Below are positions 18,459 to 28,178 of a stretch of DNA of 64,000 nucleotides, in pieces. Numbering within the stretch: position 1 is the stretch's first letter; the number at the start of each line of letters is the position of its first letter. The stretch comes from Sinomicrobium oceani. GTDB lineage: Bacteria; Bacteroidota; Bacteroidia; Flavobacteriales; Flavobacteriaceae. The position numbers and the translations under genes are program-made. The DNA lies in contig NZ_FPJE01000004.1 of NCBI RefSeq assembly GCF_900119185.1, positions 62,001 through 126,000 of the forward strand, given 5' to 3'. Below the pieces are notes generated by a model. That model was not told the origin of the DNA, did no database searches, and saw only the letters and a program-made list of their open reading frames with translations.

Positions 18459-20480
18459 TTAAGGGTAGATAATAATCTTGCTGTTCTGGTGAAAATGCTT
18501 CTCTGTTCGGGCAGGAAGGTTGTCCATACCGTGCCGATGGGAAATAGCTCCCTTACGGGCCGAAATGAGTATCAAAAGATCCTGTCGCTTTAGTTTGCCC
18601 GTGTGTGTAAAAAAATCCTCCGGACTGTTTATTTCTTCAAAACCATATACCGCATTTATGCTGTTTTCCTGTTTGTATTTTTCAATGGCCTTTCGGGTTT
18701 CCGTATTACAGCTATAAACGATGGGGGTGCTGAGTTCTTGTGCAAGGGCCGATATTTTAGCGGTCCAAAGGATAAAACCTTTTTCCAGTTCGGCGAATGG
18801 AGGTGCCATGACCAATATTCTGCCGTGGTCGACAAGGGGATATTGGAAATCGCAGATAAAAAGTGTTTTATCCGTATAGGTGAGAACATGCTCCATTTTC
18901 TCGCCTATGAGTTTCTGGATGAATCCTTTACGGCGTGGCCACCCCAGTATAATGAGGTTTGCCATGATCTCTCTTGCCGTTCTGGCAATCCCGTTGGAAG
19001 CATTGTAGTCGATGGTTGCGATAACTTCCGTGGCTGTTTCGGATGCTGACGCATCGCGTGTGAAGCTCTCCAGTTTGTCTTTTGCCTTGCCGATATTTTT
19101 TTCGGCCTCCTGGTTATTGGGAACTACACGGAGTATGGATATGGGGTAAGTGGATTTTTTATCCTTGACCAATGTAGCAAACTCCAGGGCCTTTTCCATA
19201 TTTTGCGTATTGGCAATAGGAATAAGAATATGCTCGTCGTAAACTACGGGTTCTGTGGAGTTCCCATAGTCTTCTTCGGAATTCTTCAGGATTTTTTTTG
19301 CTGCTTTCTCTGTGGCAAAAGAAGCGATGATACAGGTGATCAGTATCAGGATTATGGTGCCGTTGAGGATGTTTTCATCCAGTATCTTTGCCTTATAGCC
19401 CACCAGGATTACTGCCAGGGTGGCAGCTGCATGAGAACTGCTGAGTCCGAAAATAAGCTGTCTTTGCGTTCCCGAATATTTAAACAACACCTGTGTGCAT
19501 AACGAAGCCAGCCATTTGCCGAGCAGCGCTACCACCGAGAGTGTTCCTGCCACCACCAGGGCCATAGGGCCGCTTAGTATAACGCGAATATCCACCAGCA
19601 TACCTACGCTGATCAGGAAAAAAGGAATGAAAAGAGCATTGCCTATAAATTCTATGCGGTTCATCAGTGCTGAAGAATGTGGGATCAGCCTGTTGAGGGC
19701 CAGTCCGGCCATAAATGCTCCGATGATGGGTTCTACCCCGGAAATTTCCGCCAGGAAAGCCGCGGCAAAAACGATAAACAGTACAAAAATGTAATGTGAA
19801 TGTTTCTCGTTTTGTAATTTGCCGAAAAACCATTTGGCTATTTTCGGAATGAGGAAGAATATGATAAAGAGAAATATAGTTAATGATACTGCGAGCCTGA
19901 TCCAGAAATCAGTGGTCAGTCCGCCCGATTCCGATCCCATGATTACGGCAAGAATAATAAGCACCGCAGTGTCGGTAAGGATCGTCCCGCCTACCGTAAT
20001 GGCGACAGCCTGATTTTTGGATACGCCCAGTTTGCTTACTATCGGGTAAGTAACCAGGGTATGTGTGGCAAACATACTTGCCGTGAGGAAACTGGCATTA
20101 AAACCGTAATCCAGCAGGTAATAGCATACCGGCAGTCCGATACCCAGCGGAATGATAAAAGTGAAAAAGCCGAACATCAGACTTTTGTTGCGATTGGCCC
20201 TGAATTCGTTCATGTCCAGTTCGAGGCCTGCAATAAACATGATATACAACAGCCCTATGGTGGAAAAAAGGTCTACAGCCGAGTTTTTAGCCAGTAAATT
20301 CAGACCGTGCGGACCGATCAGCACGCCCGATAGGATCAGTACGATGATGCCGGGAATATTGAGTCTTCTCAGCAAGATAGGTGAAACCAGGATGATGAGT
20401 AATATGAGGGTAAAGACCAGAACCGGGTTTGCCAGCGGAAGCTCAAATTCGTGTGCGAGATGTTCAAAAAAAGTATCCAT
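18459..20480 (-). CDS. CPA2 cation/proton antiporter with C-terminal universal-stress (UspA-like) region
   Basis: 673 residues. Membrane domain about 20-395 with 12-13 helices of the Na+/H+ exchanger fold (GLELDMNEFR, GTILTDTAVLIIL and IGAFMAGLALNR segments). The cytoplasmic part about 410-673 has two repeats resembling UspA domains (HILIPIANTQNMEKALEFA and GRILVMAPPFAELEKG). Such proteins exchange K+ or Na+ for H+ at the inner membrane; the UspA part is presumed regulatory by nucleotide binding. It sits between another CPA2 gene (85 bases) and the SLC13 gene (10 bases). Confidence 0.88.
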   Translation of the reverse strand: MDTFFEHLAHEFELPLANPVLVFTLILLIILVSPILLRRLNIPGIIVLILSGVLIGPHGLNLLAKNSAVDLFSTIGLLYIMFIAGLELDMNEFRANRNKSLMFGFFTFIIPLGIGLPVCYYLLDYGFNASFLTASMFATHTLVTYPIVSKLGVSKNQAVAITVGGTILTDTAVLIILAVIMGSESGGLTTDFWIRLAVSLTIFLFIIFFLIPKIAKWFFGKLQNEKHSHYIFVLFIVFAAAFLAEISGVEPIIGAFMAGLALNRLIPHSSALMNRIEFIGNALFIPFFLISVGMLVDIRVILSGPMALVVAGTLSVVALLGKWLASLCTQVLFKYSGTQRQLIFGLSSSHAAATLAVILVGYKAKILDENILNGTIILILITCIIASFATEKAAKKILKNSEEDYGNSTEPVVYDEHILIPIANTQNMEKALEFATLVKDKKSTYPISILRVVPNNQEAEKNIGKAKDKLESFTRDASASETATEVIATIDYNASNGIARTAREIMANLIILGWPRRKGFIQKLIGEKMEHVLTYTDKTLFICDFQYPLVDHGRILVMAPPFAELEKGFILWTAKISALAQELSTPIVYSCNTETRKAIEKYKQENSINAVYGFEEINSPEDFFTHTGKLKRQDLLILISARKGAISHRHGMDNLPARTEKHFHQNSKIIIYP

Positions 20481-20565
20481 GAGAAGTAGTTAATTAACTT
20501 GGTAAGGAACAGCCTGGGGGAATTGCTTCTGCCTGAGGCATACTTTTTCCGTCGGGGTATTACTG

Positions 20566-22350
20566 TTACTTGATGTAATGAACCTTGTATCCGGGCTCCA
20601 GTTCCGCTCCGTAATGATATATATGTAATTTTCCGTCGGTGTTCTCATAGAAAACGGGGAGAACGTCCCCTTCCCTGCCCGATAGTTGTTTCAGGAAATT
20701 CCTGGAAGATATCTCCTCGGATATTTCGACACTGATCTCTTCAAAATCTTTATTCTCGAGCTTGTAATCCCATTTATAAGGGTCTGTTTTTTTAGCGAAA
20801 ATGGTAGAAGCTCCTATAGGTTCCAGCAATTCGATGTTCGCACCTTCCGAGGAGGGCGTAATGGAGACGTAAATATTGGGGATGCCTATAACCTCACTGG
20901 CCAGTTGGGCGGCGAGTACATTGATCTCGCTGTTGTTGGTGAGGCTGACAAAAAAGCCTGCCTCATGCCCTTCGGCTTCTATGATGGTTTCTTCTTTAAG
21001 AGCATTCCCCTGGATGCACCTGAGGCCCATATTAGTGGCTCTGGCACAGTTGTCGGCATTGGAATCGATCAGTGAAACAGGATTTTTTCCGGATAATTTT
21101 TTGGCGATATAAAGCGACAGCGGACCTGCTCCAAGGATCAGTACACCTTGTTTTTCCGAAGAAGATAATACGAGTTCCCCGCGTTTGCGCAGCCACGAAG
21201 TGGTCCAGGTCAGGAAAACGGGGACCGTAGCTGTGGTGAATATGGCCATAAATACCAGTATGGAAAAGATTTCGTTATCGATAAAGCCCATATTCAGGGC
21301 GATCCCTGCAATCACGATTTCTACTGCTCCGCGTCCGTTCATACCGGTCCCTACCGTTATTCCTTCCCGCCACCCGTTACCGCTGGGCAGGTAAAAAAGT
21401 GCGGTACCGAAGACCTTTCCGAGCACGGCTACGGCAAGGATAACAAGCAGAAGGGTAAGATTGTTCTGGAAAACATCGAAAGTCACATTGTAGCCGGCCG
21501 TTACAAAAAATATAGGGGCAAGAAAGCCTATGGAAATATCGTAAAACACCTTATTCAATTCTTTGGAGAGTCTTCGGTCAAAGACACTTTCCCGTAAAAA
21601 CAGCCCTGCGATAAAAGCGCCGAGAATAGAGTGTAAACCGGCCAGTTCCGCCAGCTCTGCAAAACCGATGGCAATGATCAGCATGATGGTAAAATACAGG
21701 GTACGATTGGTAAAGCCTGCTTTTTCCAGTTTTTTGCCCAGAAAGGGTAATACATATATTCCGAGCAGTCCCGTAACCACAAAGAACAGGACTGCTTTTC
21801 CGGTAACCATAAGGATCTCGGTAAGCTCGATGCTTCCTGCATCTGCAAAACTTATAATCCCGGCAAAAATAATCAGGGCCAGTGTGTCGGAGATGAGTGC
21901 CCCGGCCATAAGAACATGGGCAATACGGGTATTGAGCAGTTTAAGGTCTACAAGGATACGCGATTTGGTGGCGAGTGAAGTAACCCCTACGGCAATAGCC
22001 ACGAAGAGGGCACCCATCTGAGAGCCGCCGAAACCGAGTACGGCATAATACCCCAGGACAAAAGGAACCAGGAATCCGCCGATAGCAGCCAGTAAACCGG
22101 CCTTGGAGGCCTTGCCTAGTTCGCGAAAATCTATTTCCATACCTATGTAAAGCATCATCAGGAGTACACCAATTTCTGCGAGTACTGCGGTAGTTTCGGT
22201 AGGTGCCAGGATTCCCAGTAAAGCGGGGCCGAAAATGATCCCCGCGGTGAGCTCACCCAGAATAGAAGGGTAGCCAAGGCGGGTAGCCAGGGAGCCCCCG
22301 ATCCAGGCGGCAACCAAAACTAAAAGTAAATTCAACAGTTCTAATTCCAT
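20566..22350 (-). CDS. CPA2 (Kef-type) cation/proton antiporter with TrkA-N domain
   Basis: 594 residues. Membrane exchanger domain about 1-390 (ELTAGIIFGPALLG, GMEIDFRELGKA, MNGRGAVEIVIAG). It is followed by a Rossmann-type RCK/TrkA-N domain (about 403-515) beginning GVLILGAGPLSLYIAKKL with the dinucleotide-binding glycines, and a short C-terminal beta domain. This is the Kef/K(+) efflux arrangement, in which NAD(H) or another ligand gates transport. It is distinct from the adjacent UspA-linked paralogue, so the unit contains two differently regulated antiporters. Confidence 0.88.
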   Translation of the reverse strand: MELELLNLLLVLVAAWIGGSLATRLGYPSILGELTAGIIFGPALLGILAPTETTAVLAEIGVLLMMLYIGMEIDFRELGKASKAGLLAAIGGFLVPFVLGYYAVLGFGGSQMGALFVAIAVGVTSLATKSRILVDLKLLNTRIAHVLMAGALISDTLALIIFAGIISFADAGSIELTEILMVTGKAVLFFVVTGLLGIYVLPFLGKKLEKAGFTNRTLYFTIMLIIAIGFAELAELAGLHSILGAFIAGLFLRESVFDRRLSKELNKVFYDISIGFLAPIFFVTAGYNVTFDVFQNNLTLLLVILAVAVLGKVFGTALFYLPSGNGWREGITVGTGMNGRGAVEIVIAGIALNMGFIDNEIFSILVFMAIFTTATVPVFLTWTTSWLRKRGELVLSSSEKQGVLILGAGPLSLYIAKKLSGKNPVSLIDSNADNCARATNMGLRCIQGNALKEETIIEAEGHEAGFFVSLTNNSEINVLAAQLASEVIGIPNIYVSITPSSEGANIELLEPIGASTIFAKKTDPYKWDYKLENKDFEEISVEISEEISSRNFLKQLSGREGDVLPVFYENTDGKLHIYHYGAELEPGYKVHYIK

Positions 22351-22397
22351 AGTGATATGTGGTGTTGTTGTGATTCCCGGAATGTGAAAGGAAAAAA

Positions 22398-22733
22398 CTA
22401 TGCTTTCCTGTCCCCGGGCCTGTGATGAAATCGTTTTAAACTCTTTTTGAGCAAAAGAAACCTGTAAACGCCGATAAAGAGAAATATGACACTGAGGAAC
22501 AGCGATAGTATCCCGAGATAACGGATGTTGTAAAAATCATCCAGTTGGATAAAAGTGATACCACCCAGAATCAGGTACAGGAAAGTACGTATATACGACA
22601 AAAGTGTTCTTTCGTTCGATAACCTGGTTCTTTCCACAGAGAGATAATCCCGTAATATCATTTCTTCATCCCGCTCGAAATCACGGCCAAACCGTAGCAG
22701 TTGCATTTTTCGGAATGGGACAAATTTTTTCAT
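22398..22733 (-). CDS. DUF202 small membrane protein
   Basis: 111 residues from the ATG at 22733; the frame is open for 40 more codons upstream but that part is not like the family. The DUF202 signature YLSVERTRLSNERTLLSYIRT-like region (about 30-50) leads into two helices (about 50-68 and 72-95) and a basic tail. The function of DUF202/YidH proteins is not established. It is first in the reverse-strand antiporter unit, 47 bases before the Kef-type gene. Confidence 0.75.
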   Translation of the reverse strand: MKKFVPFRKMQLLRFGRDFERDEEMILRDYLSVERTRLSNERTLLSYIRTFLYLILGGITFIQLDDFYNIRYLGILSLFLSVIFLFIGVYRFLLLKKSLKRFHHRPGDRKA

Positions 22734-23182
22734 GGTCAACAGTTGTTCGATTGCTTTTTCCGCGAAATGCGGAGGTTGTTCCGACAGGTTATTTCCGGAG
22801 TAATTCCGGCCTGCTTCAGGATTAAAAATAGCGTAATATTTTAGAATAACCATACTTTGGCTTTTTAAATCTCCGAGAAAATGGAGAAATGTTAAAAAAG
22901 ACCCAATAAAACAGTGTTTTTTAATATTTTCTTCCGCTGTTTTGTTATTTTGCGGACTATATTTAAACAGGAAAAAAGTAAAAAATCATATTCCCGGTTT
23001 CCGGTATACAAAAGACTCCCGGAAAGCTGTGTTGTGACAGTGCGGACAGTCCTGTGGTCAAGTAGAGAAAACAAATTATAAATGGCTTGAAGAGGTCATG
23101 GCAGTTCCTGGCGACAGTGCTCCGGAAAGTGTCAGTGAAAATGAAATACACTTCCCGTTAAACCATAAATCACAGTATTTAC
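22734..23182. other. intergenic region between divergent genes
   Basis: About 450 bases between the DUF202 gene and the divergent MBL-fold gene. I see no supported gene, no exact TAnnTTTG box in either direction and no structured RNA pattern. A weak five-base-pair hairpin (TCTCC/GGAGA) lies near 22871-22888. Confidence 0.5.
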
Positions 23183-24049
23183 ATGCGGTTATACCCTATA
23201 GAAACAGGAAATTTTAAGCTGGATGGCGGGGCCATGTTCGGAGTGGTTCCTAAATCTTTGTGGAATAAGACCAACCCGGCAGACGCGAATAATATGATAG
23301 ACCTCGCAGCCAGGTCCCTGCTTATAGAAGATGGAGACCGGCTTATCCTCATCGATACGGGAATGGGCAACAAGCAAAGCGATAAGTTTTTCGGTTTTTA
23401 TTACCTCTGGGGAGATCATTCCATAGACCGGTCGCTGGCAAAATACGGTTTTCATCGCGATGATATTACCGATGTATTTATGACCCATTTGCATTTCGAC
23501 CATTGTGGAGGCAGTATACAGTGGAATAAAAACAGGACCGGGTATGAACCCGCATTCCGCAATGCCAGGTTTTGGAGCAATAAAGCACACTGGCAATGGG
23601 CCACGGAGCCCAACGCACGTGAAAAAGCCTCTTTTCTGAAAGAGAATATACTACCCTTGCAGGAGAGCGGGCAATTGTCTTTTGTGCAAGTACAGGATCG
23701 TAATACCGACTACCTGAAAAGTTCCGAGCTGGGGTTTGATATTCTTTTTGTCAACGGACATACCGATAAACAAATGATCCCGGTTATGGAGTACAAAGGA
23801 AAAAAACTGGTGTTTATGGCCGATCTTCTGCCTACGGTGGGTCACATCCCTTTACCTTACGTTATGGGGTACGATACCCGACCCCTGCTTACCCTGAAAG
23901 AAAAAGCGGCTTTCCTGGATAAAGCGGCTTCCGAAGATTATTATCTTTTTCTGGAACACGATGCACACCACGAGATCTGCACTCTCAAACATACAGAAAA
24001 AGGAGTTCGTCTCCGGGATATTCACACCTTTGACGAAGTATTTAATTAA
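23183..24049 (+). CDS. MBL-fold metallo-hydrolase (lactonase-like)
   Basis: 288 residues. Dinuclear zinc motif HLHFDHCGG with His102, His104, Asp106 and His107, plus His193 (NGHTDKQM), Asp214 (MADLLP) and a late His. This is the full ligand set of the metallo-beta-lactamase fold. Overall arrangement resembles the AttM/AiiA-like lactonase branch and general flavobacterial MBL hydrolases; no signal peptide is seen, so a cytoplasmic enzyme is likely. The substrate is unknown. It stands 45 bases before the subtilase gene on the same strand. Confidence 0.85.
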   Translation: MRLYPIETGNFKLDGGAMFGVVPKSLWNKTNPADANNMIDLAARSLLIEDGDRLILIDTGMGNKQSDKFFGFYYLWGDHSIDRSLAKYGFHRDDITDVFMTHLHFDHCGGSIQWNKNRTGYEPAFRNARFWSNKAHWQWATEPNAREKASFLKENILPLQESGQLSFVQVQDRNTDYLKSSELGFDILFVNGHTDKQMIPVMEYKGKKLVFMADLLPTVGHIPLPYVMGYDTRPLLTLKEKAAFLDKAASEDYYLFLEHDAHHEICTLKHTEKGVRLRDIHTFDEVFN

Positions 24050-24094
24050 AAAAACAGCCGGAAAACAACCGGCAGTATAAAAAATCGATTAATT

Positions 24095-25729
24095 ATGAAC
24101 CTTACAAGATCATTTCTTTTGCCGGTTTCGGCAGCTTTTTTGCTCGCAGGTTGCGGAACTGCGGCCATTGTTTCTACACCGATAGAAAATATTGATACGG
24201 TACCCCTAAAGGTTGCCGATCTCAATGAAAATGAGTTTAAAACCTGGCCCCATGCAGATCTTTTGACCGATACCATTCCCGGAATGAGTGTAAATCGCGC
24301 GTATGAAGAACTGCTGAAAGGGAGAAAAGGAGTTAAAGTTGTCGTCGGAGTCGTAGATTCCGGAGTGGATATAGAACATGAAGATCTCAAGGATGTACTT
24401 TGGGTGAATGAAAAGGAAATTCCCGGTAATGGAATCGATGACGATGGCAATGGTTATATCGATGATGTTCATGGATGGAACTTCCTCGGAGATGCCGTAC
24501 ATGAAAACCTGGAGTATGTAAGAATTATTAAAAAGGGAGATGATGGTTCGGCCGAATACAAAAAAGCCAAAGCCGAATATGACAAAGAGCTTCAGGAAGC
24601 CAAAATGAACAAAAACCAGTACGAGCAGATCCTTCAGATGGTGAAAAGTTCGGATGAAGTTGTTCAGGAAGAACTCAAAAAAGAAGATTATACCCGCGAA
24701 GATATCGAAAAACTTCCTTCGTCCGATCTCAAACTGGCACAGGCCAAAGCTTTCCTGACCAATATTATGTCGGTTGATAAGTCCCTGACCTCCGTAAAAG
24801 AATTGAAGTCCGAACTTAAAGAAGGTATTGAATATTTCGGAAATCAGTTGAATTACAATCTCAATCTGGATTTTGACGGGAGAGGACCGGTCGGTGACAA
24901 TCCGGATGATATTACCGATACCGATTACGGAAACAATAACGTGACGGGGCCCGATAAAGAAGAAGCCAAGCATGGGACGCACGTATCCGGTATCATAGCG
25001 GCTACCCGCAATAACGGTATTGGAATGAACGGAGTGGCCAATAATGTAGAGATCATGGCTGTGCGTGCCGTTCCGGGTGGCGATGAGTATGATAAGGATA
25101 TCGCTCTTGGCATACGTTATGCGGTAGACAATGGTGCCAAGATTATCAATACCAGCTTCGGTAAATACTATTCTCCGCATCCGGAATGGGTCCGCGATGC
25201 TATAAAATATGCAGGAGAACACGATGTACTTATCGTAAATGCCGCCGGAAACGAGTCTAAAGACCTCGATAAAACCAATGTTTATCCGAACGATGCAGTG
25301 GACAATGGTAAAGAGGTTTCTGATAATTTCCTGACTGTAGGTGCACTGGATTATACCTATGGCCCGGAAATGGTGGCAAAATTCTCTAACTACGGGAAAA
25401 ATAATGTAGATGTTTTTGCCCCGGGAACCAAAATATGGTCTACAGTACCTAACAATGGATATGAGTTTCAGCAGGGTACATCCATGGCTTCTCCCGAAGT
25501 AGCCGGAGTAGCTGCGCTCATAAGATCGTACTACCCGGAGCTGACCGCTTCACAGGTGAAGAAAATTATCATGCATTCCGGACTGACTTCAAAAACCAAT
25601 GTGGTACTCGAGGGTGATCCTTCCAAAAAGAAGCCGTTCTCTGAAGTGTCGAAATCAGGGCGTATGGTCAATGCATACAATGCCATTATCATGGCTGATA
25701 AAGTATCTAGGAAAAAACTGGAGCTGTAA
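24095..25729 (+). CDS. S8 family serine peptidase (subtilase), predicted lipoprotein
   Basis: 544 residues. Lipobox LAGC with Cys20. Catalytic triad Asp88 (VVDSGVD), His293 (HGTHVSGI) and Ser463 (GTSMASPEVAG), oxyanion Asn386 (NAAGNES). The Asp-His distance is about 205 residues because of a long, charged, Lys/Glu-rich helical insertion (about 145-250) preceded by a Ca-site-like DDDGNGYIDD segment. It is probably anchored in the outer membrane and digests proteins at the envelope or surface. No T9SS C-terminal domain is seen. The M1 peptidase gene follows. Confidence 0.93.
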   Translation: MNLTRSFLLPVSAAFLLAGCGTAAIVSTPIENIDTVPLKVADLNENEFKTWPHADLLTDTIPGMSVNRAYEELLKGRKGVKVVVGVVDSGVDIEHEDLKDVLWVNEKEIPGNGIDDDGNGYIDDVHGWNFLGDAVHENLEYVRIIKKGDDGSAEYKKAKAEYDKELQEAKMNKNQYEQILQMVKSSDEVVQEELKKEDYTREDIEKLPSSDLKLAQAKAFLTNIMSVDKSLTSVKELKSELKEGIEYFGNQLNYNLNLDFDGRGPVGDNPDDITDTDYGNNNVTGPDKEEAKHGTHVSGIIAATRNNGIGMNGVANNVEIMAVRAVPGGDEYDKDIALGIRYAVDNGAKIINTSFGKYYSPHPEWVRDAIKYAGEHDVLIVNAAGNESKDLDKTNVYPNDAVDNGKEVSDNFLTVGALDYTYGPEMVAKFSNYGKNNVDVFAPGTKIWSTVPNNGYEFQQGTSMASPEVAGVAALIRSYYPELTASQVKKIIMHSGLTSKTNVVLEGDPSKKKPFSEVSKSGRMVNAYNAIIMADKVSRKKLEL

Positions 25730-25827
25730 TCGGAGAAACGTGCAATGCAAGGGTTCCCAAATGTCCTTGCTTGCTTAAAAATACCTGACTTGCCTGTATG
25801 TACAGTATAGATGTAAAAGCAAAGTTT

Positions 25828-27696
25828 ATGAAAAAATTTATCGTAGCATGTTCAGCCCTTCTTGTCGGATTTGTTGCAGTGGCACAGAATGATTGTTACT
25901 GGCAGCAACATGTGGATTACAGGATGGAGGTAGACATGGATGTAAAAACCTTTCGTTATACCGGGACCCAGGAGCTGGTTTATACCAATAATTCACTCGA
26001 TGTGCTGGATAAGGTGTTTTATCACCTGTATTTTAATGCCTTCCAGCCCGGTAGTGAAATGGATGTCCGCCTGAAAACGATCGAAGATCCGGATAAGCGT
26101 ATGGTTACCAATAAAGGGACCAAAGAAGAACCGGAATTCGAAAGCCGTATCGGGAAACTGAAGCCGGATGAGATCGGTTACCTGGACGTAAAATCCCTTG
26201 CCCAGGATGGTAAGCCTGTGGTGTATGACGCGGAAGGAACTATTGTAGAGGTCAAACTCGCAAGTCCGCTGAAGCCCGGGACTTCTACCAAACTGGTCAT
26301 GGAGTTCGAAGGACAGGTACCGTTACAGATCAGAAGATCGGGAAGGAACAGTGCCGAGGGCGTAGCCTTGTCCATGACACAATGGTACCCTAAACTCGCG
26401 GAGTACGATGCCGAGGGGTGGCATGCCGATCCGTATATCGGCCGTGAATTTCACGGGGTGTGGGGGAATTTCGATGTTAAAATATCCATTGATAAAGACT
26501 ATATCATCGGAGGAACCGGAAATCTTCAAAACGGGGACGAGATCGGATATGGTTACGAAAAACCCGGAACCAAAGTAAAACGTAAAGGGAAAAAACTGAC
26601 CTGGCATTTTATAGCGCCCGATGTCCATGATTTTGCCTGGGCTGCCGATCCGGAATACATTCATGATACCCTGGAGACTCCCGGTGGAGTAACGCTGCAT
26701 TTTTTATATAAGGATAAGGCAGAAATCAAGGAGAACTGGAAGAACCTGCAGCCTAAAACTGCGGCACTTCTCGACTTTTACAATAAAAATATAGGGCCTT
26801 ATCCGTGGAAACAGTACTCCGTAATACAGGGGGGAGACGGCGGCATGGAATATGCGATGTGCACCCTGATCACCGGGGAGCGTAGTTTCGGAAGCCTGGT
26901 CGGTGTTACCGCCCATGAGATGGCTCACGCCTGGTTCCAGCATCTGCTCGCTACAAATGAGTCCAAGCACCCCTGGATGGACGAAGGATTTACCTCTTTT
27001 ATTTCCGATCTCGCCGAAAACGAGATCATGGAAAGGAATAAACAAAATCCTTTCGAAAATGCTTACCGCAGTTATTTTATGCTGGCGATGTCCGGTAAAG
27101 AACAACCGCAAACCACACATGGCGACAGGTATGCCATGAATATGGCTTACTCCTATGCGGCGTACAGTAAAGGAGAAGTTTTCCTGGCGCAGTTAGGATA
27201 TATCATAGGACAGGATAAGCTGATGGAAACGCTTCGTAAATATTATGAAGATTTCAAATTCAAGCACCCTACTCCAAACGATTTTAAACGCGTGGCCGAA
27301 AAAGTATCCGGTTTTCAGCTCGACTGGTACCTGACCGACTGGACTATGACCACCAACACCATAGATTATGGTATCAAAGCGGTAAAAGAGTCGGGAGACA
27401 GTACCAAAGTGACGCTGGAGCGTATAGGTCTCATGCCTATGCCAATTGATGTGCTGGTAGTCTATAACGATGATACATACGAAACCTTTTACGCGCCGTT
27501 GCGTATGATGCACGGAGAAAAAGCCAATCCGTATCCGAATCTCGAGAGGACTGTGCTCCCCAGTTGGGCGTGGGCGTATCCCACCTACGAATTCAGTATA
27601 GGAAGGCCCAAAAGCGATATCAAAGCTATTGTTATCGACCCTTCGGAGCTTATGGCCGATGTGGATAAAAGCAATAACGCCATTAGTTTTGAGTAA
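25828..27696 (+). CDS. M1 family zinc metallopeptidase, secreted
   Basis: 622 residues from the ATG at 25828, giving the signal peptide MKKFIVACSALLVGFVAVAQ; an ATG ten codons upstream would put charged residues before it. Aminopeptidase N-like: exopeptidase segment GGMEYAM (about 338-344), zinc motif His363-Glu364-x-x-His367 in HEMAHAWF, and Glu386 eighteen residues on in WMDEGFTSF. It cleaves N-terminal residues from peptides in the periplasm. Together with the upstream subtilase it looks like a peptide-degradation pair. It is closed by a strong terminator. Confidence 0.92.
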   Translation: MKKFIVACSALLVGFVAVAQNDCYWQQHVDYRMEVDMDVKTFRYTGTQELVYTNNSLDVLDKVFYHLYFNAFQPGSEMDVRLKTIEDPDKRMVTNKGTKEEPEFESRIGKLKPDEIGYLDVKSLAQDGKPVVYDAEGTIVEVKLASPLKPGTSTKLVMEFEGQVPLQIRRSGRNSAEGVALSMTQWYPKLAEYDAEGWHADPYIGREFHGVWGNFDVKISIDKDYIIGGTGNLQNGDEIGYGYEKPGTKVKRKGKKLTWHFIAPDVHDFAWAADPEYIHDTLETPGGVTLHFLYKDKAEIKENWKNLQPKTAALLDFYNKNIGPYPWKQYSVIQGGDGGMEYAMCTLITGERSFGSLVGVTAHEMAHAWFQHLLATNESKHPWMDEGFTSFISDLAENEIMERNKQNPFENAYRSYFMLAMSGKEQPQTTHGDRYAMNMAYSYAAYSKGEVFLAQLGYIIGQDKLMETLRKYYEDFKFKHPTPNDFKRVAEKVSGFQLDWYLTDWTMTTNTIDYGIKAVKESGDSTKVTLERIGLMPMPIDVLVVYNDDTYETFYAPLRMMHGEKANPYPNLERTVLPSWAWAYPTYEFSIGRPKSDIKAIVIDPSELMADVDKSNNAISFE

Positions 27697-27720
27697 TTAA
27701 AAACAGAATCGTTTACAGGA

Positions 27721-27750
27721 AAACCTCCCGCTTTCGGGAGGTTTTTCTAT
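27721..27750 (+). terminator. Rho-independent terminator after the M1 peptidase gene
   Basis: Stem ACCTCCCG / CGGGAGGT with a short CTTT loop followed by TTTTTCT. It separates the peptidase genes from rnpA. Confidence 0.88.
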
Positions 27751-27770
27751 TTTTACAGAAAGATAATCCG

Positions 27771-28178
27771 ATGGATCAACGTTTTTCTAAAGCGGAAAAA
27801 TTAAAAAGCAAAAAGCTCATCGGGAAGCTCTTTTCCGAGGGAAAAAGTGTTTCCCGCTTTCCGCTTAGACTGGTGTATGTAAAAACGGAATTGCCCGGAG
27901 CAACAGGAGTTCAGGTAGCGGTATCCGTAAGCAAACGCAGGTTTCGGAAGGCCGTAGACCGCAACCGTATAAAACGGCTGTTAAGAGAAACATACCGACT
28001 CAACAAGCAGGGAGTTACAGACAGAGCAGGGGCGTCTTTTGCATTTATGATTTTGTATCTTGGTAAGGAAATCCCGGACTACGCGAAAACAGATCGGAAA
28101 ATGAAAGAACTGCTTCACCTCTTCCTGGAGAAGGAAAGTGAAGAAGACCCGTCAAAAAAAGAAGCACATGAATTTTAA
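27771..28178 (+). CDS. rnpA: ribonuclease P protein component
   Basis: 135 residues, basic. It shows the family features: an N-terminal SKAEKLKSKKLI segment, a central VSVSKRRFRKA and the RNR motif AVDRNRIKRLLRE. It binds the RNase P RNA for tRNA 5' processing. It is not beside rpmH or dnaA as in the classic origin region, but followed by pncB, whose start overlaps the rnpA 3' end by 11 bases, so translation may be coupled. Confidence 0.95.
   Translation: MDQRFSKAEKLKSKKLIGKLFSEGKSVSRFPLRLVYVKTELPGATGVQVAVSVSKRRFRKAVDRNRIKRLLRETYRLNKQGVTDRAGASFAFMILYLGKEIPDYAKTDRKMKELLHLFLEKESEEDPSKKEAHEF

Noticed and set aside
24206-25222. Long reverse-strand frame (338 residues) across the subtilase gene
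   Set aside because: It is the antisense of a gene with a complete catalytic triad and has Ile/Phe/His-rich content without any motif.
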